Shown here piece by piece: positions 17,883 to 27,862 of a stretch of DNA of 64,000 nucleotides (position 1 is its first letter; each line of letters starts with the position of its first letter). The position numbers were made by a program, and so were the translations under genes. A model generated the notes under the pieces. It did no database searches. It saw nothing but the letters and a program-made list of their open reading frames with translations, and had not been told where the DNA came from. The stretch is from Lysinibacillus sp. 2017 (GTDB lineage: Bacteria; Bacillota; Bacilli; Bacillales_A; Planococcaceae), in contig NZ_CP029002.1 in the NCBI RefSeq assembly GCF_003073375.1, positions 2,714,001-2,778,000 on the forward strand, given 5' to 3'.

Positions 17883-19145
17883 TTAGAAGTTTTCGATTAA
17901 GCGAGTAGCGAATTCAGAACATTTAACTTCTGTAGCGCCATCCATTAAACGTGCGAAGTCATAAGTTACATATTTAGAAGAGATTGTTTTCTCAACTGAG
18001 TTTGTAATTAAGTCCGCAGCTTCTTGCCATCCTAAGTGTTCAAGCATTAATACGCCTGATAATAATACTGAAGATGGGTTTACTTTATCTTGACCAGCGT
18101 ATTTAGGAGCAGTACCGTGAGTAGCTTCGAAAATAGCATGTCCAGTTACGTAGTTGATGTTAGCACCTGGAGCGATACCAATACCACCAACTTGAGCAGC
18201 TAATGCGTCAGAAATATAGTCACCGTTTAAGTTCATAGTAGCTACTACGTCGAACTCTTTAGGGCGAGTTAAGATTTGTTGTAAGAAGATATCAGCGATA
18301 GAATCTTTAACTAAGATTTTACCAGCAGCTAATGCAGCAGATTGTGCTTCGTTAGCAGCAGCTTCACCTTGTTCAGCTTTGATTGCATCGTATTGATTCC
18401 ATGTGAATACTTGTTCGCCGAATTCTTTTTCAGCTAACGCGTAACCCCATTTTTTGAATCCACCTTCAGTGTACTTCATGATGTTACCTTTGTGTACTAA
18501 AGTAACAGTAGGCTCGTTATGCTTGATAGCATATTCGATAGCAGCACGTACTAAACGCTCAGTACCTTCTTGAGATACAGGTTTTACACCGATACCTGAA
18601 GTTTCTGGGAAACGGATGTTTTTTGTACCGAATTCTGTTTGTAAGAAGTCGATTAGTTTTTTAGCTTGTTCAGAACCAGCTTCGAACTCGATACCAGCAT
18701 AGATATCTTCAGTGTTTTCACGGAAGATAACCATTTTAACATCTTCTGGACGTTTAACTGGAGAAGGTACACCGTCAAAGTGACGAACTGGACGTAAACA
18801 TACATATAGGTCAAGTTGTTGACGTAATGCTACGTTAAGTGAACGGATACCGCCACCGATTGGAGTTGTTAAAGGACCTTTAATTGCGATAAGGTACTCG
18901 TTGATTTTGTCTAAAGTTTCTTGTGGTAACCATTCACCAGTTGCGTTGAATGCTTTTTCACCAGCTAAAACTTCTAACCATTCGATTTTCTTTTCGCCAT
19001 TGTAAGCTTTTGCTACTGCTGCGTCGATAACGCGAGAAGCTGCTGCCCAGATATCTGGACCAATACCGTCACCCTCGATGAAAGGAATTACTGGATTGTT
19101 TGGAACCATTAAAGAACCGTTTTCTACTACGATTTTGTTAGTCAT
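17883..19145 (-). CDS. icd: Isocitrate dehydrogenase (NADP)
   Basis: Oxidative decarboxylation of isocitrate to 2-oxoglutarate with NADP. 420 residues, close to the 423 of B. subtilis Icd. Substrate-binding Ser and Arg residues sit in [20 protein letters not shown] at about 111-130, and NADP-site residues in [15 protein letters not shown] near 340-354. Start ATG has AGGAGG 10 nt upstream. Lies 80 nt after citZ, and a strong hairpin occupies that gap. Confidence 0.97.
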   Translation of the reverse strand: MTNKIVVENGSLMVPNNPVIPFIEGDGIGPDIWAAASRVIDAAVAKAYNGEKKIEWLEVLAGEKAFNATGEWLPQETLDKINEYLIAIKGPLTTPIGGGIRSLNVALRQQLDLYVCLRPVRHFDGVPSPVKRPEDVKMVIFRENTEDIYAGIEFEAGSEQAKKLIDFLQTEFGTKNIRFPETSGIGVKPVSQEGTERLVRAAIEYAIKHNEPTVTLVHKGNIMKYTEGGFKKWGYALAEKEFGEQVFTWNQYDAIKAEQGEAAANEAQSAALAAGKILVKDSIADIFLQQILTRPKEFDVVATMNLNGDYISDALAAQVGGIGIAPGANINYVTGHAIFEATHGTAPKYAGQDKVNPSSVLLSGVLMLEHLGWQEAADLITNSVEKTISSKYVTYDFARLMDGATEVKCSEFATRLIENF

Positions 19146-19174
19146 TGGAAATTTGCCTCCTAATAATCATAAAT

Positions 19175-19203
19175 CTAGGATTGCAACTTACGTGCAATCC
19201 TAG
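19175..19203 (-). promoter_or_regulatory. Hairpin in the citZ-icd intercistronic gap
   Basis: Perfect 11-bp stem CTAGGATTGCA/TGCAATCCTAG with a 7-nt loop, not followed by a clean T run. It may stabilise or process the citZ-icd message rather than end it, since icd's ribosome-binding site follows directly. Inference from position. Confidence 0.55.
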
Positions 19204-19225
19204 ACATTTTATCATACTTTTTTGA

Positions 19226-20341
19226 TTAACGCTCGTTAATTGGAACGTATTTTTGCATTTCTGGACCAACGTATTCCGCACGTGGACGGATTAAACGGTT
19301 GTTCGCATATTGTTCTAAAATGTGCGCTACCCAACCTGAAGTACGAGATACTGCAAAGATTGGTGTGAATAAGTCATGTTCGATGCCTAAAGAATCATAT
19401 ACTGATGCTGAGAAGAAATCTACGTTTGCAGGTAATTTCTTTTGTTCAACGATCATGTCATGAATTTTCACTGACATTTGGTATAATTCTGGTTTACCAG
19501 TTAACTTAGTTAACTTTTCAGACATTAGACGTAAATGTGGTGCACGAGGATCTCCACCACGGTAAACGCGGTGACCGAAGCCCATGATTTTTTCTTTGTT
19601 GTCTAATTTGTTTTGTACCCAAGCTTCAACGTTATCTAATGAACCAATTTCAGTTAACATTTTCATAACTTGCTCGTTCGCGCCACCATGTAATGGGCCT
19701 TTTAAAGCGCCGATAGCTGAAGTTACACCAGAGTATACATCAGATAATGTAGCTACACATACACGTGCTGTGAATGTAGAAGCGTTTAACTCATGGTCAG
19801 CATGTAATACTAATGCTTTATTGAATGCTTCGATTTCGATTTCTGCTGGCTCTTCGCCTTTTAGCATATATAAGAAGTTTGCTGCATAACCTAATTCTGG
19901 TTTTGGAGCAATAGGTTCTTTACCTTGACGTACGCGTGCAAAAGTAGTTACTACTGTAGCAATTTTCGCTTGTAAACGAATTGCTTTACGGTAGTTTGCT
20001 TCTTTTTCCATAACGTCTGCTTCTTCGTCAAATGTACCTAACATAGATACAGCTGTACGTAAAGCAGCCATTGGGTGTACTGTTTTTAATGGCATAGATT
20101 TGAATAAATCTGTAATTGCCGCTGGGATAGCCATGTTATCAGCTAATTGTTTTTTTAAATCTGCTAACTCGTCCGCTTTTGGTAAACGAGTGTTCCATAA
20201 TAAAAATACTACTTCTTCAAAAGTTGCATTGTTAGTAAGGTCATCGATGCCATAACCTACATATGTTAGTGTGTCATCGATAATAGAACTGATTTTAGTT
20301 TCTGCTGCTACGATACCTTCTAAACCTTTTGTTGCTGACAT
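19226..20341 (-). CDS. citZ: Citrate synthase
   Basis: Condenses acetyl-CoA and oxaloacetate to citrate. 371 residues of the short, Gram-positive type. The active-site His, His and Asp lie in GALKGPLHGGANE, MGFGHRVYR and the DFFSASVYDSLGI region. Start ATG behind GAAGGAG. First gene of citZ-icd(-mdh). A cre-like site in the upstream region suggests carbon catabolite control, as known for B. subtilis citZ. Confidence 0.96.
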   Translation of the reverse strand: MSATKGLEGIVAAETKISSIIDDTLTYVGYGIDDLTNNATFEEVVFLLWNTRLPKADELADLKKQLADNMAIPAAITDLFKSMPLKTVHPMAALRTAVSMLGTFDEEADVMEKEANYRKAIRLQAKIATVVTTFARVRQGKEPIAPKPELGYAANFLYMLKGEEPAEIEIEAFNKALVLHADHELNASTFTARVCVATLSDVYSGVTSAIGALKGPLHGGANEQVMKMLTEIGSLDNVEAWVQNKLDNKEKIMGFGHRVYRGGDPRAPHLRLMSEKLTKLTGKPELYQMSVKIHDMIVEQKKLPANVDFFSASVYDSLGIEHDLFTPIFAVSRTSGWVAHILEQYANNRLIRPRAEYVGPEMQKYVPINER

Positions 20342-20373
20342 AAAAATCGCTCCTTCACTTAATAAATTAGTTT

Positions 20374-20387
20374 TGTAAGTGCTTTCT
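20374..20387. promoter_or_regulatory. Possible cre (CcpA) site upstream of citZ
   Basis: TGTAAGTGCTTTCT read on the plus strand (AGAAAGCACTTACA on the minus strand) differs from the cre consensus TGAAAGCGCTTACA at two positions. It lies 33 nt before the citZ start. CcpA control of citZ is known in B. subtilis; binding here is inference. Confidence 0.4.
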
Positions 20388-20600
20388 TTTCTTTGAACGA
20401 AAGAATTACACTCATATTGTTCTGCTCAGGTGAACCTATAAGTAAATCGCTTACATAATCCATTATAATCAATTTTGACGGCTTTGTGAATGAAATACTT
20501 TGATTTTAAGAAAAATCAGCATATATGATAGATTTTGCGACTTAAAGAGAATTTATCGTTACTAACGAGATATATATGGAATTTTTTAGGGGTGATTTTA

Positions 20601-21569
20601 GTGATAAAAGAAAGTAATTATAATAAATTCCTTCTAAATAGTCAAAAATATGTGGTCTTATTGCTCTATATATCGCTGTTATATTTTATTTTTCCGATTG
20701 TTCTAGGATTATTCTTAGCCTATCTATTTTACCCTTTATTTGACTTTATCAAACGAAATTTAAGGCTGCCATTTGCCCTCATTGTATTTTGCATTTCAAT
20801 CATTCTCTTTTTAATTATAGGTATCTTCTTTTATTTAATAATCCAAAGTGCCATTCAATTATTACCTTCTGTCCAATCGACATTACGTTCTTTCTCTGAA
20901 AACTATTTAAATCACCCATTTTTACCATATTTCGTTGAAAAGCTTTCTTCAATCATTAACGAGATTACCTTATTTTTTGTGAATGTAATTAAAAATAGTT
21001 TGAATTCTCTTTTTGAATTATTTTTATTTACAATTGCTTTTTACTTTTCTCTTTTTGAAAGTAAAAAAAATAGACTTTGGTTCTTTACCTATGTGCCAAA
21101 AGTCTATCGTAATGATTGGTCACGCTATTTTACAAAAGCGATGTCACTCATAAGCTATTTTATTTTCGTTGAGCTACAACTATTTACACTTACATTCATC
21201 TTGCTAAGCATTGGTTTTTCAATACTTTCATTTGATGCAGCGATTATGAAGGCCTTTGTTATTGCATTAGCAGATTGCTTGCCTTTTTTAGGAATTGGTC
21301 TATTTTTAATTCCACTTGCTATTTACTATTTTTTTATCGAGCAACAATTACTTGCATTAGCAATTATCACACTTTATATTTTCGTTCAAATAACAAGACA
21401 GTTAACTGAATCACTGCTATGGGCACATACGCTTCATATTCGAATGATCCACACATTTTTAATAAGTGCTGCTTCCATTCAATTGTTCGGTTTTTATGGT
21501 ATTTTATTCAGTCCGATTCTTTTAATGGTCGCCATTAAAGTCAAACAAACATCTATCTTTGCAAAATAA
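20601..21569 (+). CDS. ytvI: YtvI-type AI-2E family membrane permease
   Basis: Multi-spanning membrane protein of 322 residues with about seven hydrophobic segments and the AI-2E family pattern (C-terminal segment with G-F-Y-G-I-L-F-S-P-I). The family includes exporters of varied substrates; the transported molecule here is unknown. The GTG at 20601 has AGGGGTG 6 nt upstream; 22 further open codons before it are unlikely to be coding. It is the only plus-strand gene between citZ and fxsA. Its last 17 nt overlap convergently with the end of fxsA. B. subtilis has ytvI in the same neighbourhood. Confidence 0.82.
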   Translation: MIKESNYNKFLLNSQKYVVLLLYISLLYFIFPIVLGLFLAYLFYPLFDFIKRNLRLPFALIVFCISIILFLIIGIFFYLIIQSAIQLLPSVQSTLRSFSENYLNHPFLPYFVEKLSSIINEITLFFVNVIKNSLNSLFELFLFTIAFYFSLFESKKNRLWFFTYVPKVYRNDWSRYFTKAMSLISYFIFVELQLFTLTFILLSIGFSILSFDAAIMKAFVIALADCLPFLGIGLFLIPLAIYYFFIEQQLLALAIITLYIFVQITRQLTESLLWAHTLHIRMIHTFLISAASIQLFGFYGILFSPILLMVAIKVKQTSIFAK

Positions 21570-21948
21570 CGACTTGTCCGTTACGCATTTTTTTACGTAG
21601 TAAATAAAAAATCATTGGCTTAAATAACTTTCTCGTAATACCTAACATAAATAATAATCCAATAATATCTGTTAAAAATCCTGGAAGTGCTAATAAAACC
21701 CCTCCAACAAAAATCATCACTGTTTCAATCATTGGTACAGTGGGTGCTTGCCCTTGTTGGATGCTTTTTTGAATCGTTTGAAATGATTTTGTACCACGTT
21801 TTTTGGCAATGAGAACGCCAATAATAGATGTCGCTACGATTAACAATAGTGTATAAAACACGCCAATGGCTTTTCCTACCATGATAAATACGGCAATCTC
21901 AGCGAAAACGAGTGCTAATAATCCGAAAAATATTTTTTTCATGAGCAT
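21553..21948 (-). CDS. fxsA: FxsA family membrane protein
   Basis: 131-residue membrane protein: hydrophobic segments at about 4-24, 26-45 and 73-100, family glycines in G-V-L-L-A-L-P-G-F-L-T-D-I-I-G, and a basic tail. The E. coli homologue relieves exclusion of phage T7 by F plasmids; the role in Bacillales is not known. Two ATGs two codons apart (21948, 21942) sit 4 and 10 nt after GAGGAGG, and the start is therefore ambiguous. Downstream of pyk, as in B. subtilis. Confidence 0.85.
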   Translation of the reverse strand: MLMKKIFFGLLALVFAEIAVFIMVGKAIGVFYTLLLIVATSIIGVLIAKKRGTKSFQTIQKSIQQGQAPTVPMIETVMIFVGGVLLALPGFLTDIIGLLFMLGITRKLFKPMIFYLLRKKMRNGQVVILQR

Positions 21949-21995
21949 ATTGCCTCCTCTTACTTAATACTACGAAATTTCTTGCTAAAAAGTTT

Positions 21996-22041
21996 CAAAA
22001 AAAGAGCCGCTCGAAGAAAATTCTTTTCGAGCAACTCTTTT
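21996..22041 (-). terminator. Intrinsic terminator of pfkA-pyk
   Basis: Minus-strand stem of about 15 bp, AAAAGAGTTGCTCGAA/TTCGAGCGGCTCTTTT with a small internal mismatch, followed by TTTTT, directly after the pyk stop. Confidence 0.9.
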
Positions 22042-22044
22042 AAA

Positions 22045-23805
22045 TTATAGTACGCTTGCATGACCTTTATAAATAACGCCTGATTCTGCATCCATTGTGA
22101 TTTCTTGTCCGTGGCGAATTAATGTAGTTGCTTCTTTTACACCAACAATAACAGGAATACCAAGGCTTAATCCAACTACAGCTGCGTGAGAAGTTAACCC
22201 ACCCTCTTCTGTAATAATGCCGACACACTTTTCAATGGCAGGCATCATTTCACGATCTGAACCAACTGTTACAATGATTGCACCTTCTGTATCAAAAGCT
22301 AATGCTTCTCCAGCATTTTTTGCGACAATTGCTTTTCCTAATACAGAGGATTTTCCAATCCCTTGCCCACGAGCTAATAAATCGCCAATGACATGGACTT
22401 TCATTAAGTTTGTTGTACCTGCCTCACCTACTGGCACACCCGCTGTAATGACTACTACATCTCCGTAGCTTACATATTCGTGACTTAATGCTTCGTCTAC
22501 TGAAAGTTCTAAAATTTCATCCGTTGTTTCAACTTCATGTGTCACAATCGGCTTAACGCCCCATACTAAAGTTAATTTTTGGGCAGTATTCGCTTGACTT
22601 GTTACCGCAATGATCGAAACGCCTGGACGATATTTTGCAATCATTTTCGCAGTATTACCACTTTCAGTTGGCGCTAATATTGCCTTTACACCTAAGTTAA
22701 TGGATGTAGTGGCTACAGCTTGCGAAATAGCCTCAGTCATATTTGTCCCTTTTTCACGGCTACGTTGTACAACGATTGAACGATAGTCTAATGAATTTTC
22801 TGTACGTTCTGCGATTTTATTCATCATAGCTACTGATTCTACCGGATAAAGACCCGCAGCTGTTTCACCTGAAAGCATAATCGCATCCGTACCATCAATA
22901 ATCGCATTGGCAACATCTGATGCTTCAGCACGAGTTGGACGCGGATTACGTTGCATCGAATCTAGCATTTGTGTTGCTGTAATAACTGGTATGCCGACTT
23001 GATTACATTTTTTAATTAGTGATTTTTGAACAAGTGGTACTTCTTCAGCTGGAATTTCAACCCCTAAATCACCGCGGGCTACCATTAAGCCGTCTGAAAC
23101 CTCGATAATTCCATCGATATTGTCGACACCCTCTTGGTTTTCGATTTTCGGGATAATTTGAATATGGCCGCCTTCATTTTGCTCTAACAATTCACGAATT
23201 TCTAATACATCTTTTGCAGTACGAACGAATGATGCAGCAACGAAGTCTACTCCTTGTTCAATACCAAACAAAATATCAGCAGCATCTTTTTCTGTAATAC
23301 CTGGTAATTTTACGGATACACCAGGTACGTTTACGCCTTTTTTATTTTTTAAAATACCGGCATTTTCTACAATCGTATGAATAAGACCTTTGTCTAAGTC
23401 TTTTGCTAATACACGTAATTCAATTAAACCATCATCTAAAAGAATCCTATTATTTTGATCTACGTCTTCGATTAAACGTTCATAGGTTACCGAAAAACAA
23501 GATTCCGTCCCTAATACTTCTGTCATCGAAATATCAATAACTTGACCTGTTACAAGGTGTAACTCGCCATTTTCCATTGAATGTGTACGGATTTCAGGAC
23601 CTTTTGTATCCAATAAAATTCCGACTGGTTTTTTCATACGCTCTGATGCGTCACGAATCGATGCAATGCGAATTGCGTGATCTTCGTGACCTCCGTGAGA
23701 GAAATTTAAACGTGCAACATTCATGCCCGCTGTAATTAACTTATCTAACATTTCTGGGGATTCACTAGCTGGACCAATAGTACATACAATTTTCGTTTTT
23801 CTCAT
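22045..23805 (-). CDS. pyk: Pyruvate kinase with C-terminal PEP-utilising domain
   Basis: Final glycolytic step: PEP + ADP to pyruvate + ATP. 586 residues: TIM-barrel, B and C domains in the first 470 (start [14 protein letters not shown], metal/phosphate site in [13 protein letters not shown], active-site Thr in [11 protein letters not shown]). They are followed by the extra domain (about 475-586), with [16 protein letters not shown] resembling the mobile phosphohistidine domain of PEP synthase and PTS enzyme I, typical of Bacillales Pyk. ATG with TGGAGAT upstream. Lies 24 nt after pfkA. Confidence 0.97.
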   Translation of the reverse strand: MRKTKIVCTIGPASESPEMLDKLITAGMNVARLNFSHGGHEDHAIRIASIRDASERMKKPVGILLDTKGPEIRTHSMENGELHLVTGQVIDISMTEVLGTESCFSVTYERLIEDVDQNNRILLDDGLIELRVLAKDLDKGLIHTIVENAGILKNKKGVNVPGVSVKLPGITEKDAADILFGIEQGVDFVAASFVRTAKDVLEIRELLEQNEGGHIQIIPKIENQEGVDNIDGIIEVSDGLMVARGDLGVEIPAEEVPLVQKSLIKKCNQVGIPVITATQMLDSMQRNPRPTRAEASDVANAIIDGTDAIMLSGETAAGLYPVESVAMMNKIAERTENSLDYRSIVVQRSREKGTNMTEAISQAVATTSINLGVKAILAPTESGNTAKMIAKYRPGVSIIAVTSQANTAQKLTLVWGVKPIVTHEVETTDEILELSVDEALSHEYVSYGDVVVITAGVPVGEAGTTNLMKVHVIGDLLARGQGIGKSSVLGKAIVAKNAGEALAFDTEGAIIVTVGSDREMMPAIEKCVGIITEEGGLTSHAAVVGLSLGIPVIVGVKEATTLIRHGQEITMDAESGVIYKGHASVL

Positions 23806-23829
23806 ATTATGTCATCTCCATTTTGCACT

Positions 23830-24789
<960 letters not shown>

Positions 24790-24883
24790 TCACTATTTTC
24801 CTCCTATAATACTCATACTATTCACATTAACAGAAAAAACACATATATGTAACTATTCTAGAAAACAATTATTTAAAGCTTTA

Positions 24884-24919
24884 TAAAAAAATGAAAGAAT
24901 GCGCTTTCACGCATTCTTC
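24884..24919 (-). terminator. Intrinsic terminator of accDA
   Basis: Minus-strand stem AAGAATGCG/CGCATTCTT with a 6-nt loop followed by TCATTTTTTT, downstream of accA. Confidence 0.85.
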
Positions 24920-24955
24920 GTTGACCTACTAAGTCTTTCGTAAGCACTTAAACTA

Positions 24956-25912
24956 CTACTCTTCAGAATATTGCCCAATCATTTTAAATTTTGTATAACG
25001 ATTTTCGATTAATTGTTCTGCCGTTAATGAATTTAATTCACGTAATGTATCTTCAATACATTCCTTCATCGTTATCACTTGTTTTTCAATATTTTTATGC
25101 GCGCCACCCGCAACTTCTGGAATAATCCCATCAATAATTTCTAATCGTTTTAAATCAGGTGCAGTAATTTTCATTGCTTCAGCAGCTTGCTTCGCATAGC
25201 TTGCATCTTTCCATAAAATCGACGCTGCGCCTTCTGGTGAGATAACTGAGTAAGTGGCATTTTCTAACATTAAGATTTTATTGGCAACCCCTAAAGCAAG
25301 TGCACCACCACTACCACCTTCACCGATGACAATACTAATTACAGGTACCCTTAAACCAGCCATTTCAAACAAGTTTCGTGCAATCGCTTCGCTTTGACCA
25401 CGCTCTTCTGCTGCTTTACCTGGATAGGCCCCCTTCGTGTCAATAAAGCAAATAATTGGACGATTAAATTTTTGTGCCTGCATCATTAAACGTAATGCTT
25501 TACGATAGCCTTCTGGATGTGGCATACCGAAGTTACGACGAATATTTTCCTTCGTTGACTTTCCGCGTTGATGCCCAATAATAGTCACTGCTTGGCCATT
25601 TAATGAAGCAATTCCGCCTACAATCGCAGCATCATCTTTAAATGTACGATCTCCGTGCAATTCGATAAAATCATCGAAAATATGTTCAATATAATCAAGT
25701 GTCGTTGGACGTTCTGGATGACGTGCTACTTGTACACGGTCCCAGGGCTCCATATTATCGTAAATATTTTGTTCTAATTGCTGCAAGCGTGTTTCAAGCT
25801 TTTCGATTTCACCGCTCATATCAACATCTGCCTCAACAGCAATCGATTTTAATTCATCAATTTTTTCTCGTAGTTTTACAACAGGTTCTTCAAACGCCAT
25901 TAATTTAGACAT
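24956..25912 (-). CDS. accA: Acetyl-CoA carboxylase carboxyltransferase, alpha subunit
   Basis: With AccD transfers the carboxyl group from biotin carboxyl carrier protein to acetyl-CoA, making malonyl-CoA for fatty acids. 318 residues from the ATG at 25912, which has AAGGAGG 8 nt upstream and lies inside the end of accD (8-nt overlap). Helical N-terminus, then the crotonase-like carboxyltransferase fold with the oxyanion-hole glycines in [11 protein letters not shown]. An in-frame codon at 25933 would add seven residues with no ribosome-binding site. Confidence 0.96.
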   Translation of the reverse strand: MSKLMAFEEPVVKLREKIDELKSIAVEADVDMSGEIEKLETRLQQLEQNIYDNMEPWDRVQVARHPERPTTLDYIEHIFDDFIELHGDRTFKDDAAIVGGIASLNGQAVTIIGHQRGKSTKENIRRNFGMPHPEGYRKALRLMMQAQKFNRPIICFIDTKGAYPGKAAEERGQSEAIARNLFEMAGLRVPVISIVIGEGGSGGALALGVANKILMLENATYSVISPEGAASILWKDASYAKQAAEAMKITAPDLKRLEIIDGIIPEVAGGAHKNIEKQVITMKECIEDTLRELNSLTAEQLIENRYTKFKMIGQYSEE

Positions 25913-26777
25913 GTGACACGCCTCCTTGTACATGTAGCTTCACAATCGTTGCGATTTTTTCACGCATTTCTAAACGACTAAATATCGCATCGAGTTGACC
26001 ATGATCTAATAAAAACTCCGCCGTTTGGAAATCATCTGGTAATTTTTCTCGAACGGTTTGTTCAATTACGCGTCGTCCTGCAAAACCGATTAAACTTTGT
26101 GGCTCTGCGATATTATAATCACCAATCGATGCAAAGCTTGCTGAAACACCACCAGTTGTTGGATGTGTCATGATGGAAATGTACAGTAAACCTTCTTCAC
26201 TATGTCGTTTTAACGCAACACTCGTTTTTGCCATCTGCATAAGAGACAAGACGCCTTCTTGCATACGTGCTCCACCACTTGCCGTGAATATGATAAAAGG
26301 TACGCGCAGTTCCGTTGCTTTTTCTACAGCACGCGTTATTTTTTCACCGACGACTGAACCCATTGATCCCATTCGGAAATGCGAATCCATAACTGCAGCG
26401 ACTACTTGCATCCCTTTTAATGTACCCACGCCTGTTAACACGGCCTCGTTCAATCCTGTTTTTAATTTATCTGCATTCACTTTTTCAATATAAGCTGGGA
26501 AATTTAATGGATTTATTGTTTGTAAATGATCATCCATTGATGTAAACGAATCTTTATCTAAAAAGCAGCTAATACGTTCTTTGGCCGTCAGCGTAAAATG
26601 ATATTGGCATTTAAGACATACTTTTAAATTTTTCTCGATTTCTTTTGTCACATGAATCGTTTTACATTTTGGACATTTCGTTACAATGCCTTCTGGAAAT
26701 GTTTTCTCATCTGCATTATTTGCAAAACTTGCTGTATTTTTTTTTCGATTAATTGAAAATAAATCACGAATAGCCAT
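25905..26777 (-). CDS. accD: Acetyl-CoA carboxylase carboxyltransferase, beta subunit
   Basis: Beta half of the carboxyltransferase. 290 residues. An N-terminal zinc ribbon (Cys35, Cys38, Cys54, Cys57) is followed by the acetyl-CoA-binding fold with [11 protein letters not shown] and [12 protein letters not shown]. Start ATG with AAGGGGG upstream. Begins 30 nt after the GntR-family gene and overlaps accA, so regulator and enzyme are likely one transcript. Confidence 0.96.
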   Translation of the reverse strand: MAIRDLFSINRKKNTASFANNADEKTFPEGIVTKCPKCKTIHVTKEIEKNLKVCLKCQYHFTLTAKERISCFLDKDSFTSMDDHLQTINPLNFPAYIEKVNADKLKTGLNEAVLTGVGTLKGMQVVAAVMDSHFRMGSMGSVVGEKITRAVEKATELRVPFIIFTASGGARMQEGVLSLMQMAKTSVALKRHSEEGLLYISIMTHPTTGGVSASFASIGDYNIAEPQSLIGFAGRRVIEQTVREKLPDDFQTAEFLLDHGQLDAIFSRLEMREKIATIVKLHVQGGVSHV

Positions 26778-26807
26778 CGTAATCCCCCTTTGTTCTTCTA
26801 AAATTAG

Positions 26808-27443
26808 TTACTCACTAATTATTTCCATCCATTTATCATAGGCTTCAATCGCCTCATATTCATAACCCATTTGTATCGATGTAAGCATCATTTCTACATG
26901 AATTTTTTCTGTTGATTGAATTTCTCGTTGCAATTCAGCAGTACTAAAAGCTAGTAATTGCAACCAAATTTTAAATGCTAAACGATTTCCTGAAACAATG
27001 ATACATTCCCTTAAAATATCTTCCCTTTTTAAAGATTGTTCAAGCTCTACTTTTACAAAAAAGCTTTCCCAAATCGGTAAAACTCGCAATGTTTTATTTC
27101 GACTAATTTGACGAATCGCTTCTTGTTCATACATTTTTCTCGTTGCCTGTACATCTGCTATCGATTTTGCATCTTGTAAAATGAACGAACCGACGATTTC
27201 AACGAATTGATGATGCTTCATACTTGCCAAATATGTTCCCCCACCATGCTTCGTCTCAATTAATCCTAATAGTTCTAAACTTCGTAGTGCCTCGCGTACA
27301 GAAGACCTTCCCACTTGAAGCTGTTCACTTAGTACGCGTTCAGAAGGGAGCTTTTCCCCTTCTTGTATATTTTGTTCCGTAATTAATTCCCTAAGCTGAT
27401 TAACAATTTGTAAAAATACTTTTTTGGTTGCCTTCTCCTCCAC
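26808..27443 (-). CDS. GntR-family (FadR/FCD type) regulator next to accDA
   Basis: N-terminal winged helix-turn-helix of the FadR subfamily (about 5-70: GEKLPSERVLSEQLQVGRSSVREALRSLE read in pieces) and an all-helical C-terminal ligand domain. In FCD proteins that domain usually holds a metal through D...H and two later His. Here the first site reads E-D-I-L-R-E-C and the last His is replaced, so the metal site looks lost. GTG at 27443 with GAGGTGG 5 nt upstream; another GTG at 27452 lacks one. A palindromic operator sits on its promoter. Co-transcription with accDA suggests control of malonyl-CoA supply; that role is inference. Confidence 0.85.
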   Translation of the reverse strand: MEEKATKKVFLQIVNQLRELITEQNIQEGEKLPSERVLSEQLQVGRSSVREALRSLELLGLIETKHGGGTYLASMKHHQFVEIVGSFILQDAKSIADVQATRKMYEQEAIRQISRNKTLRVLPIWESFFVKVELEQSLKREDILRECIIVSGNRLAFKIWLQLLAFSTAELQREIQSTEKIHVEMMLTSIQMGYEYEAIEAYDKWMEIISE

Positions 27444-27494
27444 TGCTTCCACCTCATTTGATCAAGTCCACATAATCGTTACTCACCATAAAAG

Positions 27495-27505
27495 TGGTCT
27501 GACCA
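27495..27505. promoter_or_regulatory. FadR-type operator TGGTCTGACCA
   Basis: Perfect palindrome TGGTC-T-GACCA, the core consensus of FadR-subfamily GntR operators (TGGTNNNACCA type), just after the predicted -10 element of the gntR-accD-accA promoter and about 50 nt before the GntR start. The position would block transcription initiation, so autoregulation is likely. Confidence 0.75.
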
Positions 27506-27516
27506 GTTTCTACAAT

Positions 27517-27545
27517 AGAATACAAAATGTTTTTGATCTTGTAAA
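27517..27545 (-). promoter_or_regulatory. Sigma-A promoter of gntR-accDA
   Basis: Minus-strand -35 TTTACA (27545-27540), 17-bp spacer, -10 TATTCT (27522-27517). The transcription start would fall right at the operator. Confidence 0.55.
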
Positions 27546-27638
27546 GAGGATTCGCACATTCTATTCACTATATATAACAAAAATTATGTATTTATAACTA
27601 AAAAACAAGCATTTCCAACTATATTTTTGGAAACTAAC

Positions 27639-27674
27639 AAAAAAGAGCATCTCTAAATTTCATTAGAAACACCC
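27639..27674 (-). terminator. Intrinsic terminator of nrnA-dnaE
   Basis: Minus-strand RNA stem GGGUGUUUCUA/UAGAGAUGCUC pairs over 11 positions if G-U pairs are counted, followed by six U. It lies about 190 nt after the dnaE stop, beyond the structured element. Confidence 0.6.
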
Positions 27675-27695
27675 TTTAATATTATTCATTTTATC

Positions 27696-27862
27696 CTGCA
27701 TTAACTGACAGTAATCTATCTGTAGCAAAAGCGAAGCGACAGGTAGAAGACCCCCTACCTCAAGGTTCAAAATATACAATATAAGTAGTTATGGAATCAA
27801 CTGTCAGTAAAAGCCCGATTAGTTCAACTAACAATCAGTGGGAGAACCCACTAATTGAAGTT
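27696..27862. repeat. Structured, repeat-like non-coding element after dnaE
   Basis: About 165 nt without a reading frame but with dense structure. Two near-identical 12-mers, AACTGACAGTAA (27703-27714) and AACTGTCAGTAA (27799-27810), lie 96 nt apart. Hairpin TCTATCTGT/ACAGGTAGA (27715-27747) and hairpin AGGTAG/CTACCT (27741-27760) share AGGTAG, so they exclude each other. Stem-loop CAATCAGTGGG-AGAA-CCCACTAATTG (27832-27857) abuts the dnaE stop. It may be a small mobile or dispersed intergenic repeat, or a 3'-UTR element. No known RNA family recognised. Confidence 0.5.
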
